A stretch of 64,000 nucleotides of DNA from Tenacibaculum sp. 190524A05c. Lineage in GTDB: Bacteria; Bacteroidota; Bacteroidia; Flavobacteriales; Flavobacteriaceae. Both the position numbers and the translations under genes were made by a program. The notes under the pieces are model-generated. The model had not been told where the DNA came from. It worked only from the letters and a program-made list of their open reading frames with translations, and ran no database searches. The DNA is taken from NCBI RefSeq assembly GCF_964036595.1, contig NZ_OZ038523.1:2238501-2302500 (forward strand), written 5' to 3'. Every line of letters begins with the position of its first letter. Positions within the stretch are counted from its first letter, which is position 1. Of the stretch, positions 23,401 through 32,209 are shown piece by piece.

Positions 23401-24256
23401 CAACTTGTAATTTATATAATGCATGAATTAATGCATCACTTCCTGTTAAAGACACTGCAACTAAATCTGCTTGAAATTCCATTTCACGAGACAATGCTCT
23501 TTCCGCAGCAACAACAACAGTAAAACAGATTTCTATAAAAGATCTTACTGACCAAACTAAAATTGAAAGAATCCATCCGATCCAAGCAATACGAATATCA
23601 AATCCAGATAATCCAGCTAAAAACGAATCGAATGCATCTCGTTTACCCACAATTCTTGCCGCTATTTGCTGTACAACATAAACATATCTTCCTAAAAGCA
23701 TAGATCGTTGGGCAAAATGACCAAACTCATGTGCTAAAACTGCTTTTAATTCTCCAAGGCTTAAAACGTTTACAACTCCCAACCCTATTTCCAGGTTTTT
23801 CTTCGACGGAAAAATTAAATTAATTAATGAAATGTCATAAGAAACACTAGCATTTACTCTGTCGGTTAGGAAAACTTTATTTGGTCTAGGTGCTCCAGCT
23901 TCATCTGCTAATTGATGTAAATAATCAAATAATACCGGTTCCTCTTTTTCTGTAAGATATTTATGAATTGGGTTTTCTTGTTTCTTTGTTAAGAAAAATA
24001 GAGACTTTGCCATAAATAAGGATAAGAATCCAAATCCAAAGGCAAGTAGATAATTAAAAAAATGACCATCAAAATTATAAGCATCAAGAGCTAAATCGTA
24101 AGCTAATCTTCCAAACCAAAATGTTAATAGAAGATATAAACCAATAAAGGAAAGCAAACCAAAGATTGAAAGCCAAACATGTTTTTTGAAAGATTGTGTA
24201 GGTTTTGTGTAGTCAGTCGGAACCTCAGCCGAGATTCTTTTATATAAGCTTTTCAT
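20414..24256 (-). CDS. Large M48-family membrane metallopeptidase (1280 aa)
   Basis: Zinc metallopeptidase of the M48 (Ste24/HtpX-like) family with a very long C-terminal extension. Two N-terminal membrane helices (about 28-48 and 67-90), then the active site AHEFGHFAQ (HExxH at 176-180) with the third ligand in REMEFQAD (E260), and further membrane segments around 222-250. The rest (400-1280) has coiled-coil and alpha-helical parts, another hydrophobic segment (FGISGGIVFAAIFFG) and a helical-repeat, TPR-like end (KLKDAYAAYKIAARRNP). Typical M48 enzymes are 250-450 aa, so two-thirds of this protein is extra. It is convergent with the peptide locus and separated by a terminator; a link to peptide processing is possible but unsupported. 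Confidence 0.85.
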   Translation of the reverse strand: MKSLYKRISAEVPTDYTKPTQSFKKHVWLSIFGLLSFIGLYLLLTFWFGRLAYDLALDAYNFDGHFFNYLLAFGFGFLSLFMAKSLFFLTKKQENPIHKYLTEKEEPVLFDYLHQLADEAGAPRPNKVFLTDRVNASVSYDISLINLIFPSKKNLEIGLGVVNVLSLGELKAVLAHEFGHFAQRSMLLGRYVYVVQQIAARIVGKRDAFDSFLAGLSGFDIRIAWIGWILSILVWSVRSFIEICFTVVVAAERALSREMEFQADLVAVSLTGSDALIHALYKLQVADEAHDNALDCVNALLGEKKAVKDMYTLQSNYIEKMAVILNDENYGKSPVIPSESPETNRIFANKKYNPPKMWATHPADIDRENNAKKNYILEEIDNRSSWELFSDPKGFREELTKRVISTAKVETTEESEEEALKYQNKTCFDWTFLEPRYNSNFLNRYAFQNFDSHEDLLSSDIKERDISEVLNSLYPKSISQNIQELQELQEEEVALEVSKDESLTLEKRRIWHRGNQIKRKEIPQILNDLKGEISSVREKLKDHDKLCRSVFQRMAQSVDKSWANYHERLVKLVHYSEHALANLKDVSRKYNNVMSIALADGNVSSEELADILSIGTTYHAVLRRVYKHSEELSLDNTLLKNMNIESYSSLYEEFKLPPPYKENINDWVNVVGSWASLALENLTKLRNESLELLLETEKYIKEAYQNKLSEGTTSVIKGFPDSYDVLTPGKERKLQTKLGVWDRFVTGDGIIPSIAKFGISGGIVFAAIFFGNRSQKLPFHIYNGLQTVVNVTVGEEEFELDPNYNEEIQLSYGQEYVIKSRNKEGELIDSLNFTVNEHSAHVYNIANAAVMVKYPIFYSTFAAGRNNNNNESEILEKDKVFPVKADYLFVEPPEEISMSSSTTIERRDVVKAYSKEDPQSLISILTEDKNVAEIVKNHVKWDDGDSEQIVNWLYALQGMENGVDVLKARLKDRPNEFISMRVLQDISDESTKNEICNNHSKLAQNEPNNPDFYYLSIRCMEDGEEQDQKFLEGFKKWKDHNWLAYASGYIYSKENKLKDAYAAYKIAARRNPTIRNIIALDAERIKRVLNLEPGTKLRSIVDNSDVELYRKIESGDIDGGSDNPDYIYYLLGQGKLEEAYNLAKKYESNVDYVGAMVAASKGITKEFSDRIMNNLEEESLNFNTVWPMLGLYVKKGKDYSNMIPLLEPLKMDKAYVDKLVSLIKRRQFSNVEKQISELTTKWKAHVYVLSNIILDGKIPTNWENNIRGGLFVTEKPYLNL

Positions 24257-24321
24257 AGTTAATTATTTAGTTAGCGTAAATATAAAATAATTATCTATTC
24301 CTGCTTATTCAATTTACTATC

Positions 24322-24358
24322 AAAAAAAAGAGCCTCAAAAAATGAGGCTCTTTTTTTT
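24322..24358. terminator. Intrinsic terminator downstream of ribE
   Basis: Stem AGAGCCTCA / TGAGGCTCT extended by A-run and T-run on both sides, loop AAAAA. It follows the ribE stop on the minus strand. Confidence 0.88.
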
Positions 24359-24366
24359 ATTATTAT

Positions 24367-24957
24367 TTATTTGTGTAATCCTTGTAAACGTGCAACATAC
24401 TTTCCAATGACGTCAAATTCAAGATTCACTTTTGTTCCAACTTCAAAATTCTTGAAAACTGTATGCTCTAATGTATAAGGAATAATTGCAACACTAAACT
24501 CGCTCTCTTTTGAATTTACAACGGTTAAACTAACACCATTTACAGTAATAGAACCTTTTTCAATGGTAACATTATTATTCTTAGAATTATATTCAAAAGT
24601 AAAAACGGTACTTCCTTCTTCATCCTTGATTCCTTTACAAACTCCTGTCTCATCAACATGCCCCTGTACAATATGTCCGTCTAAACGATCTCCAAGCTTC
24701 ATTGCTCTTTCTATATTCACTTGAGTACCTACAGAAAGATCTCCGATATTTGTTTTATCAATGGTTTCTTTGATAGCTGTAACTACATATTCATCTCCAT
24801 TAATTTCAATTACAGTTAAACATACACCATTATGAGCAACACTCTGATCTATTTTTAACTCATTTGTAATATTACTTTTTATCGTAAAATGGATGTTTTC
24901 TAAATCTTTTTCTATGTTAGAAACTACTCCAAGAGTTTCAATAATACCTGTAAACAT
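24367..24957 (-). CDS. ribE: Riboflavin synthase, alpha chain
   Basis: 196-aa enzyme that dismutates two 6,7-dimethyl-8-ribityllumazine molecules to riboflavin. It shows the internal duplication of the family: MFTGIIETLG with AHNGVCLTV in the first half and RLDGHIVQGHVDETG with SITVNGVSLTVV in the second. The start at MFTGII (24957) is standard for the family; an upstream in-frame ATG at 24990 would lie beyond the divergent promoter. Divergent from pdxA with 56 bp between start codons, so the two B-vitamin genes share one control region. Confidence 0.96.
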   Translation of the reverse strand: MFTGIIETLGVVSNIEKDLENIHFTIKSNITNELKIDQSVAHNGVCLTVIEINGDEYVVTAIKETIDKTNIGDLSVGTQVNIERAMKLGDRLDGHIVQGHVDETGVCKGIKDEEGSTVFTFEYNSKNNNVTIEKGSITVNGVSLTVVNSKESEFSVAIIPYTLEHTVFKNFEVGTKVNLEFDVIGKYVARLQGLHK

Positions 24958-24972
24958 TAATATAAATTTAGT

Positions 24973-24995
24973 TACTTTTGTTTGCATCAAAAATA
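24973..24995. promoter_or_regulatory. Divergent promoter boxes between ribE and pdxA
   Basis: Plus strand TACTTTTG (24973-24980) faces pdxA, minus strand TATTTTTG (plus 24988-24995) faces ribE; both fit TAnnTTTG. No clear -33 boxes. The two boxes are only 7 bp apart, so polymerase binding in the two directions would compete. Confidence 0.5.
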
Positions 24996-25013
24996 CGACA
25001 TCAAAAGTCTAAT

Positions 25014-26048
25014 ATGGAAAAATCAGATAAAATTATTGTTGGAATTTCATTAGGTGATGCTAATGGAATAGGTATAGAAATTATTTTAAAAACATTTCAA
25101 GATAAAAGAATGTTTGATTTTTGTACGCCTGTTTTATTTGGTTCCAATAAAGTAGTTTCATTCCACAAAAAAGCATTAAACCTAAACAATAGTGTTCATG
25201 GTATTCAATCTTTAGATAAAGTTGTACACGGAAAGCTAAATCTTATAAGTATTGGTAAAGATGAATTTAAAATTGATTTAGGTAAAGCAACAGCTGAAGG
25301 TGGAAAGTTCGCTTTAAAATCTTTATCATCTGCTTTAGAAGCGCTAAAGAAGAATGAAATTGATGTTTTACTTACTGCTCCTATCAACAAAGACAATATT
25401 CAATCAAAAGAATTTCATTTTCCTGGACATACAGAATATCTTGAAGAAAACCTTGATGGAAAGAGCTTAATGATTTTAATGACTGATGAGTTAAGAATAG
25501 GTTTAATCACAGGACACATTCCTGTTGCTAATATTTCTGCAAGTATTACTCCAGAGTTAATTACTGAAAAAGTGAATATTATGGAGCAATCTTTAAAACA
25601 AGACTTTAATATTAGTAAACCTAAAATCGCAGTTCTAGGATTAAATCCACATTGTGGTGATAAAGGGGTTATAGGTAAAGAAGATGATGAAATTATAAGA
25701 CCAACTGTTCAAAAAATAAAAGAAACTGGGAAGTTAGTTTTTGGTCCATATGCAGCTGATGGATTCTTTGGTTCAAAAACCTATAAGCAGTTTGATGGTG
25801 TTTTAGCAATGTATCACGATCAAGGATTGGCACCTTTTAAAGCATTGTCTTTTGGAAATGGTGTAAATTTCACTGCTGGATTAAATAAAATTAGAACCTC
25901 TCCTGATCATGGAACTGGTTTTGATATTGCAGGAAAAAACAAGGCAAATACGACATCTTTTGAAGAAGCATTGTTCTCTTCTTTAAAGATTTTTAGAAAT
26001 AGAAAAGAATACATTGAGTTAGAGTCGAATAGATTACAATCAAAATAG
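25014..26048 (+). CDS. pdxA: 4-hydroxythreonine-4-phosphate dehydrogenase
   Basis: 344-aa enzyme of vitamin B6 synthesis; oxidises 4-phosphohydroxy-threonine before condensation by PdxJ. Family hallmarks: ISLGDANGIGIEI at the N-terminus (normally GDPaGIGPE; Asn replaces Pro here), PINKDNI, FPGHTEYLEE (metal-site His), LGLNPHCGDKGVIGKED, and MYHDQGLAPFK. I start it at the ATG at 25014 because the extra 12 codons upstream overlap the promoter. Downstream is yceD with its own TAnnTTTG promoter. Confidence 0.96.
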   Translation: MEKSDKIIVGISLGDANGIGIEIILKTFQDKRMFDFCTPVLFGSNKVVSFHKKALNLNNSVHGIQSLDKVVHGKLNLISIGKDEFKIDLGKATAEGGKFALKSLSSALEALKKNEIDVLLTAPINKDNIQSKEFHFPGHTEYLEENLDGKSLMILMTDELRIGLITGHIPVANISASITPELITEKVNIMEQSLKQDFNISKPKIAVLGLNPHCGDKGVIGKEDDEIIRPTVQKIKETGKLVFGPYAADGFFGSKTYKQFDGVLAMYHDQGLAPFKALSFGNGVNFTAGLNKIRTSPDHGTGFDIAGKNKANTTSFEEALFSSLKIFRNRKEYIELESNRLQSK

Positions 26049-26081
26049 TATTTATTTATTCCGTATTACAAAACATTTTAT

Positions 26082-26089
26082 TATATTTG
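26082..26089 (+). promoter_or_regulatory. Putative -7 promoter box of the yceD-rpmF transcript
   Basis: TATATTTG, followed by C, 22 bp before the ATG at 26112. No convincing -33 TTG. Confidence 0.5.
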
Positions 26090-26111
26090 CGCGCTCAATT
26101 TGATATTGTAA

Positions 26112-26654
26112 ATGAAAGGATTAAAAGAATATAACATTTCTTTTGTAGGTTTAAAAGAAGGAAGCCATGAATTTCAGTATGAGATTGACAACAGGTTCTT
26201 TGAAGAATTTCAGTATACCGAATTTAATGAAGTTAACATTAGTGCGAAGATTGATTTCATTAAAAAAAGTACACTTTTAGAGTTATTTTTCACCATTAAT
26301 GGTACGATTAACGTTCCTTGTGATATGACAAGTGAATTATTTGATCAAGAAATTTCAGGTGATTTTTCTCTAGTAGTAAAATTTGGTCCAGAATTCAACG
26401 ATGATAATGACGAGATATTAATTCTTCCTCATGAGGAATATCAAATTAATGTTGCTCAATACATTTATGAATTAGTAGTTCTTTCTGCTCCGTCCAAAAG
26501 AACACATCCGGATGTACTTAACGGCACAATGAAATCTGAAGCTTTAGAGAAACTAAAAGAATTAGAAATAAATAAAGAAAAAACAGTTGAAGAAGAATCA
26601 ACTGACCCTAGATGGGATAAATTAAAAGATTTACTAACAGGAAAAAACGAGTAA
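26112..26654 (+). CDS. YceD/DUF177-family protein upstream of rpmF
   Basis: 180-aa soluble acidic protein. Assignment rests on its place directly before rpmF (1 bp gap), which is near-universal for YceD/DUF177, and on the central [22 protein letters not shown] stretch, where family members carry a Cys-containing L.C.R.C-like segment reduced here to one Cys. In the last third, [15 protein letters not shown] matches the conserved E-x-x-L.LP-x-P..H motif. YceD proteins affect 23S rRNA amounts in other bacteria; the mechanism is not settled. Confidence 0.85.
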   Translation: MKGLKEYNISFVGLKEGSHEFQYEIDNRFFEEFQYTEFNEVNISAKIDFIKKSTLLELFFTINGTINVPCDMTSELFDQEISGDFSLVVKFGPEFNDDNDEILILPHEEYQINVAQYIYELVVLSAPSKRTHPDVLNGTMKSEALEKLKELEINKEKTVEEESTDPRWDKLKDLLTGKNE

Positions 26655-26655
26655 A

Positions 26656-26850
26656 ATGGCACATCCTAAGAGAAAAATATCAAAAACTAGAAGAGATAAA
26701 AGAAGAACTCACTATAAAGCTACTATGCCTCAGATAGCTGTTGATCCTACTACTGGTGAAGCTCATTTATACCATAGAGCACACTGGCACGAAGGTAAAT
26801 TATATTACCGTGGTCAAGTAGTTATTGATACTACTGAAGCAGAAGCTTAA
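26656..26850 (+). CDS. rpmF: 50S ribosomal protein L32
   Basis: 64-aa protein with the standard [20 protein letters not shown] start. The C-terminal half ([21 protein letters not shown]) has His instead of the four-cysteine zinc ribbon of some L32 proteins, so this is a zinc-independent form. Directly behind yceD and ended by a terminator. Confidence 0.97.
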   Translation: MAHPKRKISKTRRDKRRTHYKATMPQIAVDPTTGEAHLYHRAHWHEGKLYYRGQVVIDTTEAEA

Positions 26851-26886
26851 GATATTAACCCTTTTTATACTGGGTATGAATAATTT

Positions 26887-26919
26887 AACGTCAAAAACGA
26901 ATGTTTTTGGCGTTTTTTT
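26887..26919 (+). terminator. Intrinsic terminator after rpmF
   Basis: Stem AACGTCAAAAAC / GTTTTTGGCGTT (one G-U), loop GAAT, then T-run. Confidence 0.85.
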
Positions 26920-26944
26920 AGTTACAAAGTGAAAAAAAAATCAC

Positions 26945-26952
26945 TACTTTTG
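26945..26952 (+). promoter_or_regulatory. Putative -7 promoter box of fabH-accBC
   Basis: TACTTTTG 28 bp before the fabH ATG, just after the rpmF terminator, so fatty-acid genes have their own transcript start. Confidence 0.5.
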
Positions 26953-26980
26953 GAAACTGAATTTACTATCCGTAATAGAT

Positions 26981-27976
26981 ATGAATAAAACAACTGCAGC
27001 AATTACAGCAGTAGGAAAGTACGTCCCTGATTATGTTCTAACGAATAAAGAGTTAGAAACAATGGTAGATACCAATGATGAATGGATCACCACTCGAACT
27101 GGTATTAAAGAAAGAAGAATTTTAAAAGAAGAAGGGAAGGGTACTTCGTTCTTAGCCATTAAGGCTGCTGAAGATCTTATTGAAAGAAACAATATTGATC
27201 CTAAGGAAATTGACTTGGTTATTGTTGCTACTGCAACACCAGATATGTTAGTTGCTTCTACCGCAGTTTACACTGCTACAAAAATTGGAGCTGTGAATGC
27301 ATTCGCATTTGATTTACAAGCAGCTTGTTCAAGTTTTTTATATGGTATGTCTGTAGCCTCTAGCTATATTGAATCTGGAAGATATAAGAAAGTACTATTA
27401 ATTGGTGCAGATAAAATGTCATCAATTATAGATTACACCGATAGAGCTACTTGTATAATTTTTGGAGATGGAGCTGGTGCTACATTATTTGAGCCTAACA
27501 CTGATGGTTATGGATTCCAAGATGAATACTTACGTAGTGATGGTGTTGGTAGAGATTTCTTAAAAATCGAAGCGGGAGGATCTATTTTACCTCCATCTGC
27601 TGATACAATCAAAAGCAGACAGCATTTTGTGCATCAAGAAGGAAGAACAGTATTTAAGTTTGCTGTTTCTAACATGGCAGATGTGTCTGAAAAAATCTTA
27701 GAAAGAAATAATCTAACCAAAGAAACTGTAAATTGGTTAGTTCCACATCAAGCAAATAAAAGAATTATTGAAGCTACAGCTAATCGTATTGGTTTAGATG
27801 ATAGTAAGGTGATGATGAATATCAGTAAATATGGTAATACAACATCAGCAACTTTACCTCTTTTATTAGCAGACTATGAAAAAGAACTGAAAAAAGGAGA
27901 TAATTTAATTTTTGCGGCCTTTGGAGGTGGATTCACTTGGGGATCTATCTACTTAAAATGGGCATATAATAAATAG
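26981..27976 (+). CDS. fabH: Beta-ketoacyl-ACP synthase III
   Basis: 331-aa condensing enzyme starting fatty-acid synthesis by joining acetyl-CoA (or branched primer) to malonyl-ACP. The triad is visible: C116 in LQAACSSFL, H256 in LVPHQANKRI and N286 in KYGNTTSA. FGDGAGA and FGGGFTWGS glycine loops are also present. It starts a fabH-accB-accC operon with gaps of 23 and 47 bp, linking initiation and malonyl-CoA supply. Branched primers are usual in this phylum, but specificity cannot be read here. Confidence 0.96.
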   Translation: MNKTTAAITAVGKYVPDYVLTNKELETMVDTNDEWITTRTGIKERRILKEEGKGTSFLAIKAAEDLIERNNIDPKEIDLVIVATATPDMLVASTAVYTATKIGAVNAFAFDLQAACSSFLYGMSVASSYIESGRYKKVLLIGADKMSSIIDYTDRATCIIFGDGAGATLFEPNTDGYGFQDEYLRSDGVGRDFLKIEAGGSILPPSADTIKSRQHFVHQEGRTVFKFAVSNMADVSEKILERNNLTKETVNWLVPHQANKRIIEATANRIGLDDSKVMMNISKYGNTTSATLPLLLADYEKELKKGDNLIFAAFGGGFTWGSIYLKWAYNK

Positions 27977-27999
27977 ACAATCAACTAAAATTATAAACA

Positions 28000-28491
28000 A
28001 TGGACATTAAAGAAATCCAAAATCTTATTAAGTTCGTAGCTAAGTCTGGTGCCAGTGAGGTGAAGTTAGAGATGGATGATGTAAAGATTACGATTAAAAC
28101 TGGATCTGACGCTCCAGAAACAAAAATCATTCAAGCTGCAATGCCAGCTGCTCCACAAATGATGGCTGCTCCAGTTGCTGCTGCTCCACAACCAGTTGCA
28201 AGTGAACCTGCAGCTCCTGCGGCTCCAAAAGCTACTGAAGACGAATCAAAATATTTAACTATCAAGTCTCCAATTATCGGAACATTATACCGTAAACCTT
28301 CTCCAGACAAACCTGTATTTGTAGAAGTTGGTTCTGAAATTAAAGCAGGAGATACAGTTTGTATTATTGAAGCAATGAAACTATTTAACGAAATTGAATC
28401 TGAGGTTTCTGGAAAGATCGTTAAAGTTTTAGTAGATGATTCATCACCTGTTGAATTTGATCAACCTTTATTCTTAGTTGATCCATCTTAA
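28000..28491 (+). CDS. accB: Acetyl-CoA carboxylase biotin carboxyl carrier protein
   Basis: 163-aa carrier. N-terminal oligomerisation part (MDIKEIQNLIKFVAKSG), a flexible Ala/Pro linker (about 45-80), and the C-terminal biotinyl domain with CIIEAMKLFNEIE, where K127 of EAMK is the biotinylated lysine. Between fabH and accC, as in many bacteria. Confidence 0.96.
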   Translation: MDIKEIQNLIKFVAKSGASEVKLEMDDVKITIKTGSDAPETKIIQAAMPAAPQMMAAPVAAAPQPVASEPAAPAAPKATEDESKYLTIKSPIIGTLYRKPSPDKPVFVEVGSEIKAGDTVCIIEAMKLFNEIESEVSGKIVKVLVDDSSPVEFDQPLFLVDPS

Positions 28492-28538
28492 TTTAAGTCT
28501 TATAACTCAATCGATTGAGTTTAAAAAACTTATCAATT

Positions 28539-29876
28539 ATGTTTAAAAAGATATTAATTGCCAATAGAGGTGAGATTGCACTACGTGTAATTCGTACCTG
28601 TAAAGAAATGGGCATCAAAACCGTAGCGGTATACTCTAAAGCAGATGCTGAGAGTTTACACGTAAGGTTTGCTGATGAAGCTGTATGTATTGGTCCTGCT
28701 CCAAGTAATGAGTCTTACTTAAAAATGGACAGAATTATTGCTGCTGCTGAAATCACAAATGCTGATGCTATTCACCCTGGATATGGTTTCCTTTCTGAAA
28801 ATGCAAAATTTTCTAAATTATGTGAGGAGCACGATATTAAATTTATCGGGGCGAGTGAAGAAATGATCTCTAAAATGGGAGATAAAGCAACTGCAAAAGC
28901 AACAATGATTGCTGCAGGTGTACCATGTATTCCTGGATCTGAAGGGATTTTAGACTCTTACGAAGAAGCTGAAAAAATCGCTGTAGATATGGGATTCCCT
29001 GTAATGCTTAAAGCAACTGCCGGTGGTGGTGGTAAAGGGATGCGTGCCGTTTGGAATAAAGAAGATTTAAAGCCAGCTTGGGATTCTGCTCGTATGGAAG
29101 CAAAAGCTTCTTTTGGAAACGACGGAATGTACATGGAAAAATTAATTGAAGAGCCAAGACACATTGAAATTCAAATTGTTGGTGATTCATTTGGTAAGGC
29201 GTGTCACTTATCTGAAAGAGATTGTTCTGTTCAGCGTCGTCACCAAAAATTAACAGAAGAAACTCCTTCTCCATTCATGACTGATGAATTAAGACATGCA
29301 ATGGGAGAAGCTGCAGTAAAAGCTGCGGAATATATTAAGTACGAAGGTGCTGGAACGGTAGAATTTTTAGTTGATAAACACCGTAACTTCTACTTCATGG
29401 AAATGAACACTCGTATCCAGGTAGAGCACCCAATTACTGAAGAAGTAGTTGACTATGACTTAATCCGTGAGCAAATATTAGTAGCTGCTGGAGTGCCAAT
29501 TTCTGGTAAAAACTATACTCCTCAATTACACTCAATTGAATGTAGAATTAACGCGGAAGATCCACATAAGAACTTTAGACCTTCTCCAGGTAAGATTACT
29601 TCTTACCATGAGCCAGGTGGTCATGGAGTTCGTATTGATACGCATTCTTATGCTGGATATACAATTCCACCAAACTATGATTCAATGATCGCTAAATTAA
29701 TTGTTACTGCACAAACACGTGAAGAAGCAATTAATAAAATGAAGCGTGCTTTAGATGAGTATATCATTGAAGGAATTAAAACAACAATTCCTTTCCATAG
29801 ACAATTAATGGATCATCCTGATTATGTAGCTGGTAATTACACTACAAAATTTATGGAAGACTTCGAGATAAAATAA
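28539..29876 (+). CDS. accC: Acetyl-CoA carboxylase biotin carboxylase subunit
   Basis: 445-aa ATP-grasp enzyme that carboxylates biotin on AccB. Start at [16 protein letters not shown] (28539); the longer frame from 28515 adds eight residues not seen in the family. ATP loop [21 protein letters not shown] and [16 protein letters not shown] are intact. Followed by a perfect palindromic terminator. Confidence 0.97.
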   Translation: MFKKILIANRGEIALRVIRTCKEMGIKTVAVYSKADAESLHVRFADEAVCIGPAPSNESYLKMDRIIAAAEITNADAIHPGYGFLSENAKFSKLCEEHDIKFIGASEEMISKMGDKATAKATMIAAGVPCIPGSEGILDSYEEAEKIAVDMGFPVMLKATAGGGGKGMRAVWNKEDLKPAWDSARMEAKASFGNDGMYMEKLIEEPRHIEIQIVGDSFGKACHLSERDCSVQRRHQKLTEETPSPFMTDELRHAMGEAAVKAAEYIKYEGAGTVEFLVDKHRNFYFMEMNTRIQVEHPITEEVVDYDLIREQILVAAGVPISGKNYTPQLHSIECRINAEDPHKNFRPSPGKITSYHEPGGHGVRIDTHSYAGYTIPPNYDSMIAKLIVTAQTREEAINKMKRALDEYIIEGIKTTIPFHRQLMDHPDYVAGNYTTKFMEDFEIK

Positions 29877-29895
29877 ATTCTTAGTACATATAGTT

Positions 29896-29927
29896 AAAAA
29901 TCAGTGACCACGTGGTCACTGATTTTT
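29896..29927. terminator. Perfect palindromic terminator after accC
   Basis: 32-bp perfect palindrome: A-run, TCAGTGACCAC / GTGGTCACTGA, T-run. Works in either direction by symmetry; here it ends accC. Confidence 0.9.
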
Positions 29928-29946
29928 TATTTGGTAATTTCGTCAC

Positions 29947-31188
29947 ATGCTTTTTATTTATAATTTAATAATTCATATCGTTTATTTTTTCATCAAAATA
30001 ATAGCCCTATTTAACGCTAAGCTCAAATTATTTGTAGATGGTAGAAAAGAAACGTTTCGTGCCTTAGAAAGCATTAAAACAAATGATAAAGTATTTTGGA
30101 TTCATGCTGCCTCTTTAGGCGAATTTGAACAAGCACGACCAATTATTGAACAACTAAAAAGTCTCTATTCCGACTATAAAATTGTAGTTACCTTCTTCTC
30201 TCCTTCTGGATATGAAATTCGTAAAAACTATGATTTAGCTGATGTTGTGTGTTATCTACCTTTTGATACATCAAAAAATGTAAAACGTTTTATTAAGCAA
30301 GTACATCCTGATTTAGCAATTATAGTCAAGTATGAGTTTTGGCCGAATCTATTAAATGAACTTCGTAAAACTAAGACTAAAACCATTTTAGTTTCTGGAA
30401 TATTTAGAAAAGATCAATTGTTTTTTAAATCTTACGGAAAGTGGATGCGCAATTTCTTGTCTGCCTTCAATCACTTCTTTGTTCAGAATAAGAGCTCAAA
30501 AGAATTACTTCATCAAGTTAACTTCAACAACGTTACTGTTTCTGGTGATACACGTTTTGATAGAGTTCATAAAATTTTAAATCAAGATAACACCATAGAT
30601 TTCATTGAAGACTTTAAAAGCAATACTTATACGGTTATTGCAGGAAGTACATGGAAAGAAGATGAAGATTTGCTAGTAAATTATATCAATGAAGTTGCCA
30701 CAGATGAAGAAAAGTTTATCATTGCTCCTCATAAAATAAACTCAGAAAGTATTGAATCTCTTAGGAAATCAATACTCAAAAAAACAATATTATATTCTGA
30801 ACGAAATAACGTTGATCTAAAAGATTATCAAGTCTTTATTGTTGATACCATCGGTTTATTGACTAAAATTTACGCTTATGCCAACGCCGCATATGTTGGA
30901 GGTGGTTTGGCAACGGGTTTACATAATATTTTGGAACCTGCTACTTTTGGTGTTCCTGTAATTTTCGGAGGGAACAAGTATCAAAAATTTAATGAGGCTA
31001 TCGAACTTCTAGAATTAGGAGGAAGTAAAACTATTATCAATCAAAAAGATTTAAACAGTATTTTAGTCAGCCTGAAAAAAGACATAACATTAAGAATAGC
31101 TATGGGAGAAAACTGCAAAAAATATATTAGTAATAATATTGGCGCAACTCCTACTATTCTGGAATACATAAAACAACAACTACAATGA
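29947..31188 (+). CDS. waaA: 3-deoxy-D-manno-octulosonic acid (Kdo) transferase
   Basis: 413-aa membrane-anchored glycosyltransferase (GT30) adding Kdo to lipid A precursor. N-terminal membrane anchor (about 3-20), then WIHAASLGEFEQARP carrying the catalytic Glu and the usual N-terminal signature, KYEFWPNLL, VAGSTWKEDED-like ATP-free donor loop (IAGSTWKEDED), IIAPHKI and the donor site YVGGGLATGLHNILEPATFGVPV. Overlaps the next gene by 4 bp (ATGA). Confidence 0.94.
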   Translation: MLFIYNLIIHIVYFFIKIIALFNAKLKLFVDGRKETFRALESIKTNDKVFWIHAASLGEFEQARPIIEQLKSLYSDYKIVVTFFSPSGYEIRKNYDLADVVCYLPFDTSKNVKRFIKQVHPDLAIIVKYEFWPNLLNELRKTKTKTILVSGIFRKDQLFFKSYGKWMRNFLSAFNHFFVQNKSSKELLHQVNFNNVTVSGDTRFDRVHKILNQDNTIDFIEDFKSNTYTVIAGSTWKEDEDLLVNYINEVATDEEKFIIAPHKINSESIESLRKSILKKTILYSERNNVDLKDYQVFIVDTIGLLTKIYAYANAAYVGGGLATGLHNILEPATFGVPVIFGGNKYQKFNEAIELLELGGSKTIINQKDLNSILVSLKKDITLRIAMGENCKKYISNNIGATPTILEYIKQQLQ

Positions 31189-31748
31189 TGGACATACTTT
31201 TTCAACCTTGGCCTTGGTTTGTATCCGGTCCTTTAATATCATTAGTACTCTTTCTGTTTTTTTATTTTGGAAAAAACTTCGGTGTTTCTAGTAATTTGGA
31301 AACTATATGCACTATAGCTGGTGTGAATAAAATCTCTGATTATTTTAAAACTGACTGGAAATCTCGTGATTGGTCTCTAGTATTTTTACTAGGCTTAGTT
31401 ATTGGTGGAGCAATTAGTCAATTATTTTTGACTCCACATGGTTTGGATACAATTAATCCAGAAACTATTGACGATTTACAACAATTAGGTTTTTCAGTTC
31501 AAGCGAATTCATACGTTCCAAAAGAGCTTTTTAGTTCAGATGCTATTCTGAGTATAAAAGGATTTGCTATCTTATTAATCGCAGGTATTTTAATTGGTTT
31601 TGGAACTCGTTATGCTGGAGGTTGTACATCAGGACATGCTATTACAGGTTTGAGTAGCTTACAACTGCCTTCTTTAATTGCTGTAATTGGTTTTTTTATA
31701 GGTGGTTTAACAATGGTTTGGTTCATATTCCCTTTAATTTTTGGCTAA
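31185..31748 (+). CDS. YeeE/YedE-family membrane protein, first half of a split pair
   Basis: 187-aa protein with four to five membrane helices and the family motif GTRYAGGCTSGHAITG (conserved Cys near residue 151). YeeE/YedE proteins import thiosulfate or related sulfur compounds. In this phylum the transporter is commonly encoded as two consecutive short genes; the partner begins 1 bp later. A second possible ATG is 3 bp downstream. Confidence 0.85.
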   Translation: MMDILFQPWPWFVSGPLISLVLFLFFYFGKNFGVSSNLETICTIAGVNKISDYFKTDWKSRDWSLVFLLGLVIGGAISQLFLTPHGLDTINPETIDDLQQLGFSVQANSYVPKELFSSDAILSIKGFAILLIAGILIGFGTRYAGGCTSGHAITGLSSLQLPSLIAVIGFFIGGLTMVWFIFPLIFG

Positions 31749-31749
31749 G

Positions 31750-32163
31750 ATGAAATATTTGAGATTTTTACTTATTGGAATTTTATTTGGAATTATATTA
31801 TCTAAATCAGAAGCAATCTCTTGGTATAGAATATATGAAATGTTCAAGTTTCAATCTTTCCATATGTACGGAATCATTGGTACTGCAGTTTTCAGTTCGA
31901 TGCTACTGATGTTTCTGTTTAAACGTAAATACATTAAAGATTATCTTGGAAATGAGATCATCCCAAAGAAAAAAAGAAAAGGTTTCATAAGAACATTATT
32001 AGGAGGAACAATTTTTGGTTTAGGCTGGGCTTTAGCAGGATGTTGTCCCGCTCCAATCTTTGTTTTAATAGGTAATGGTGTTTTCTCTATTTTGATTGTT
32101 CTTTTGGGAGCTTTATTAGGAGCTCTAATCTATGGTGTATTAAGTACTAAATTGCCCAATTAA
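31750..32163 (+). CDS. YeeE/YedE-family membrane protein, second half of a split pair
   Basis: 137-aa, four membrane helices, with GWALAGCCPAPIFVLIGNG as the matching cysteine motif (two adjacent Cys). I start it at the ATG at 31750, 1 bp after the stop of the first half; a TTG frame 9 bp upstream would overlap. The two proteins together would give the helix count of a full-length YeeE. Sulfur-compound transport is inferred from the family. Confidence 0.85.
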   Translation: MKYLRFLLIGILFGIILSKSEAISWYRIYEMFKFQSFHMYGIIGTAVFSSMLLMFLFKRKYIKDYLGNEIIPKKKRKGFIRTLLGGTIFGLGWALAGCCPAPIFVLIGNGVFSILIVLLGALLGALIYGVLSTKLPN

Positions 32164-32165
32164 AA

Positions 32166-32190
32166 AAAGCCAGACAAAACTGGCTTAATT
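32166..32190. terminator. Small hairpin terminator
   Basis: Stem AAGCCAG / CTGGCTT (32167-32173 with 32180-32186) after the YeeE pair, facing the convergent lipoprotein gene. Confidence 0.6.
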
Positions 32191-32209
32191 TATTAAAATC
32201 TGGTTGGAC

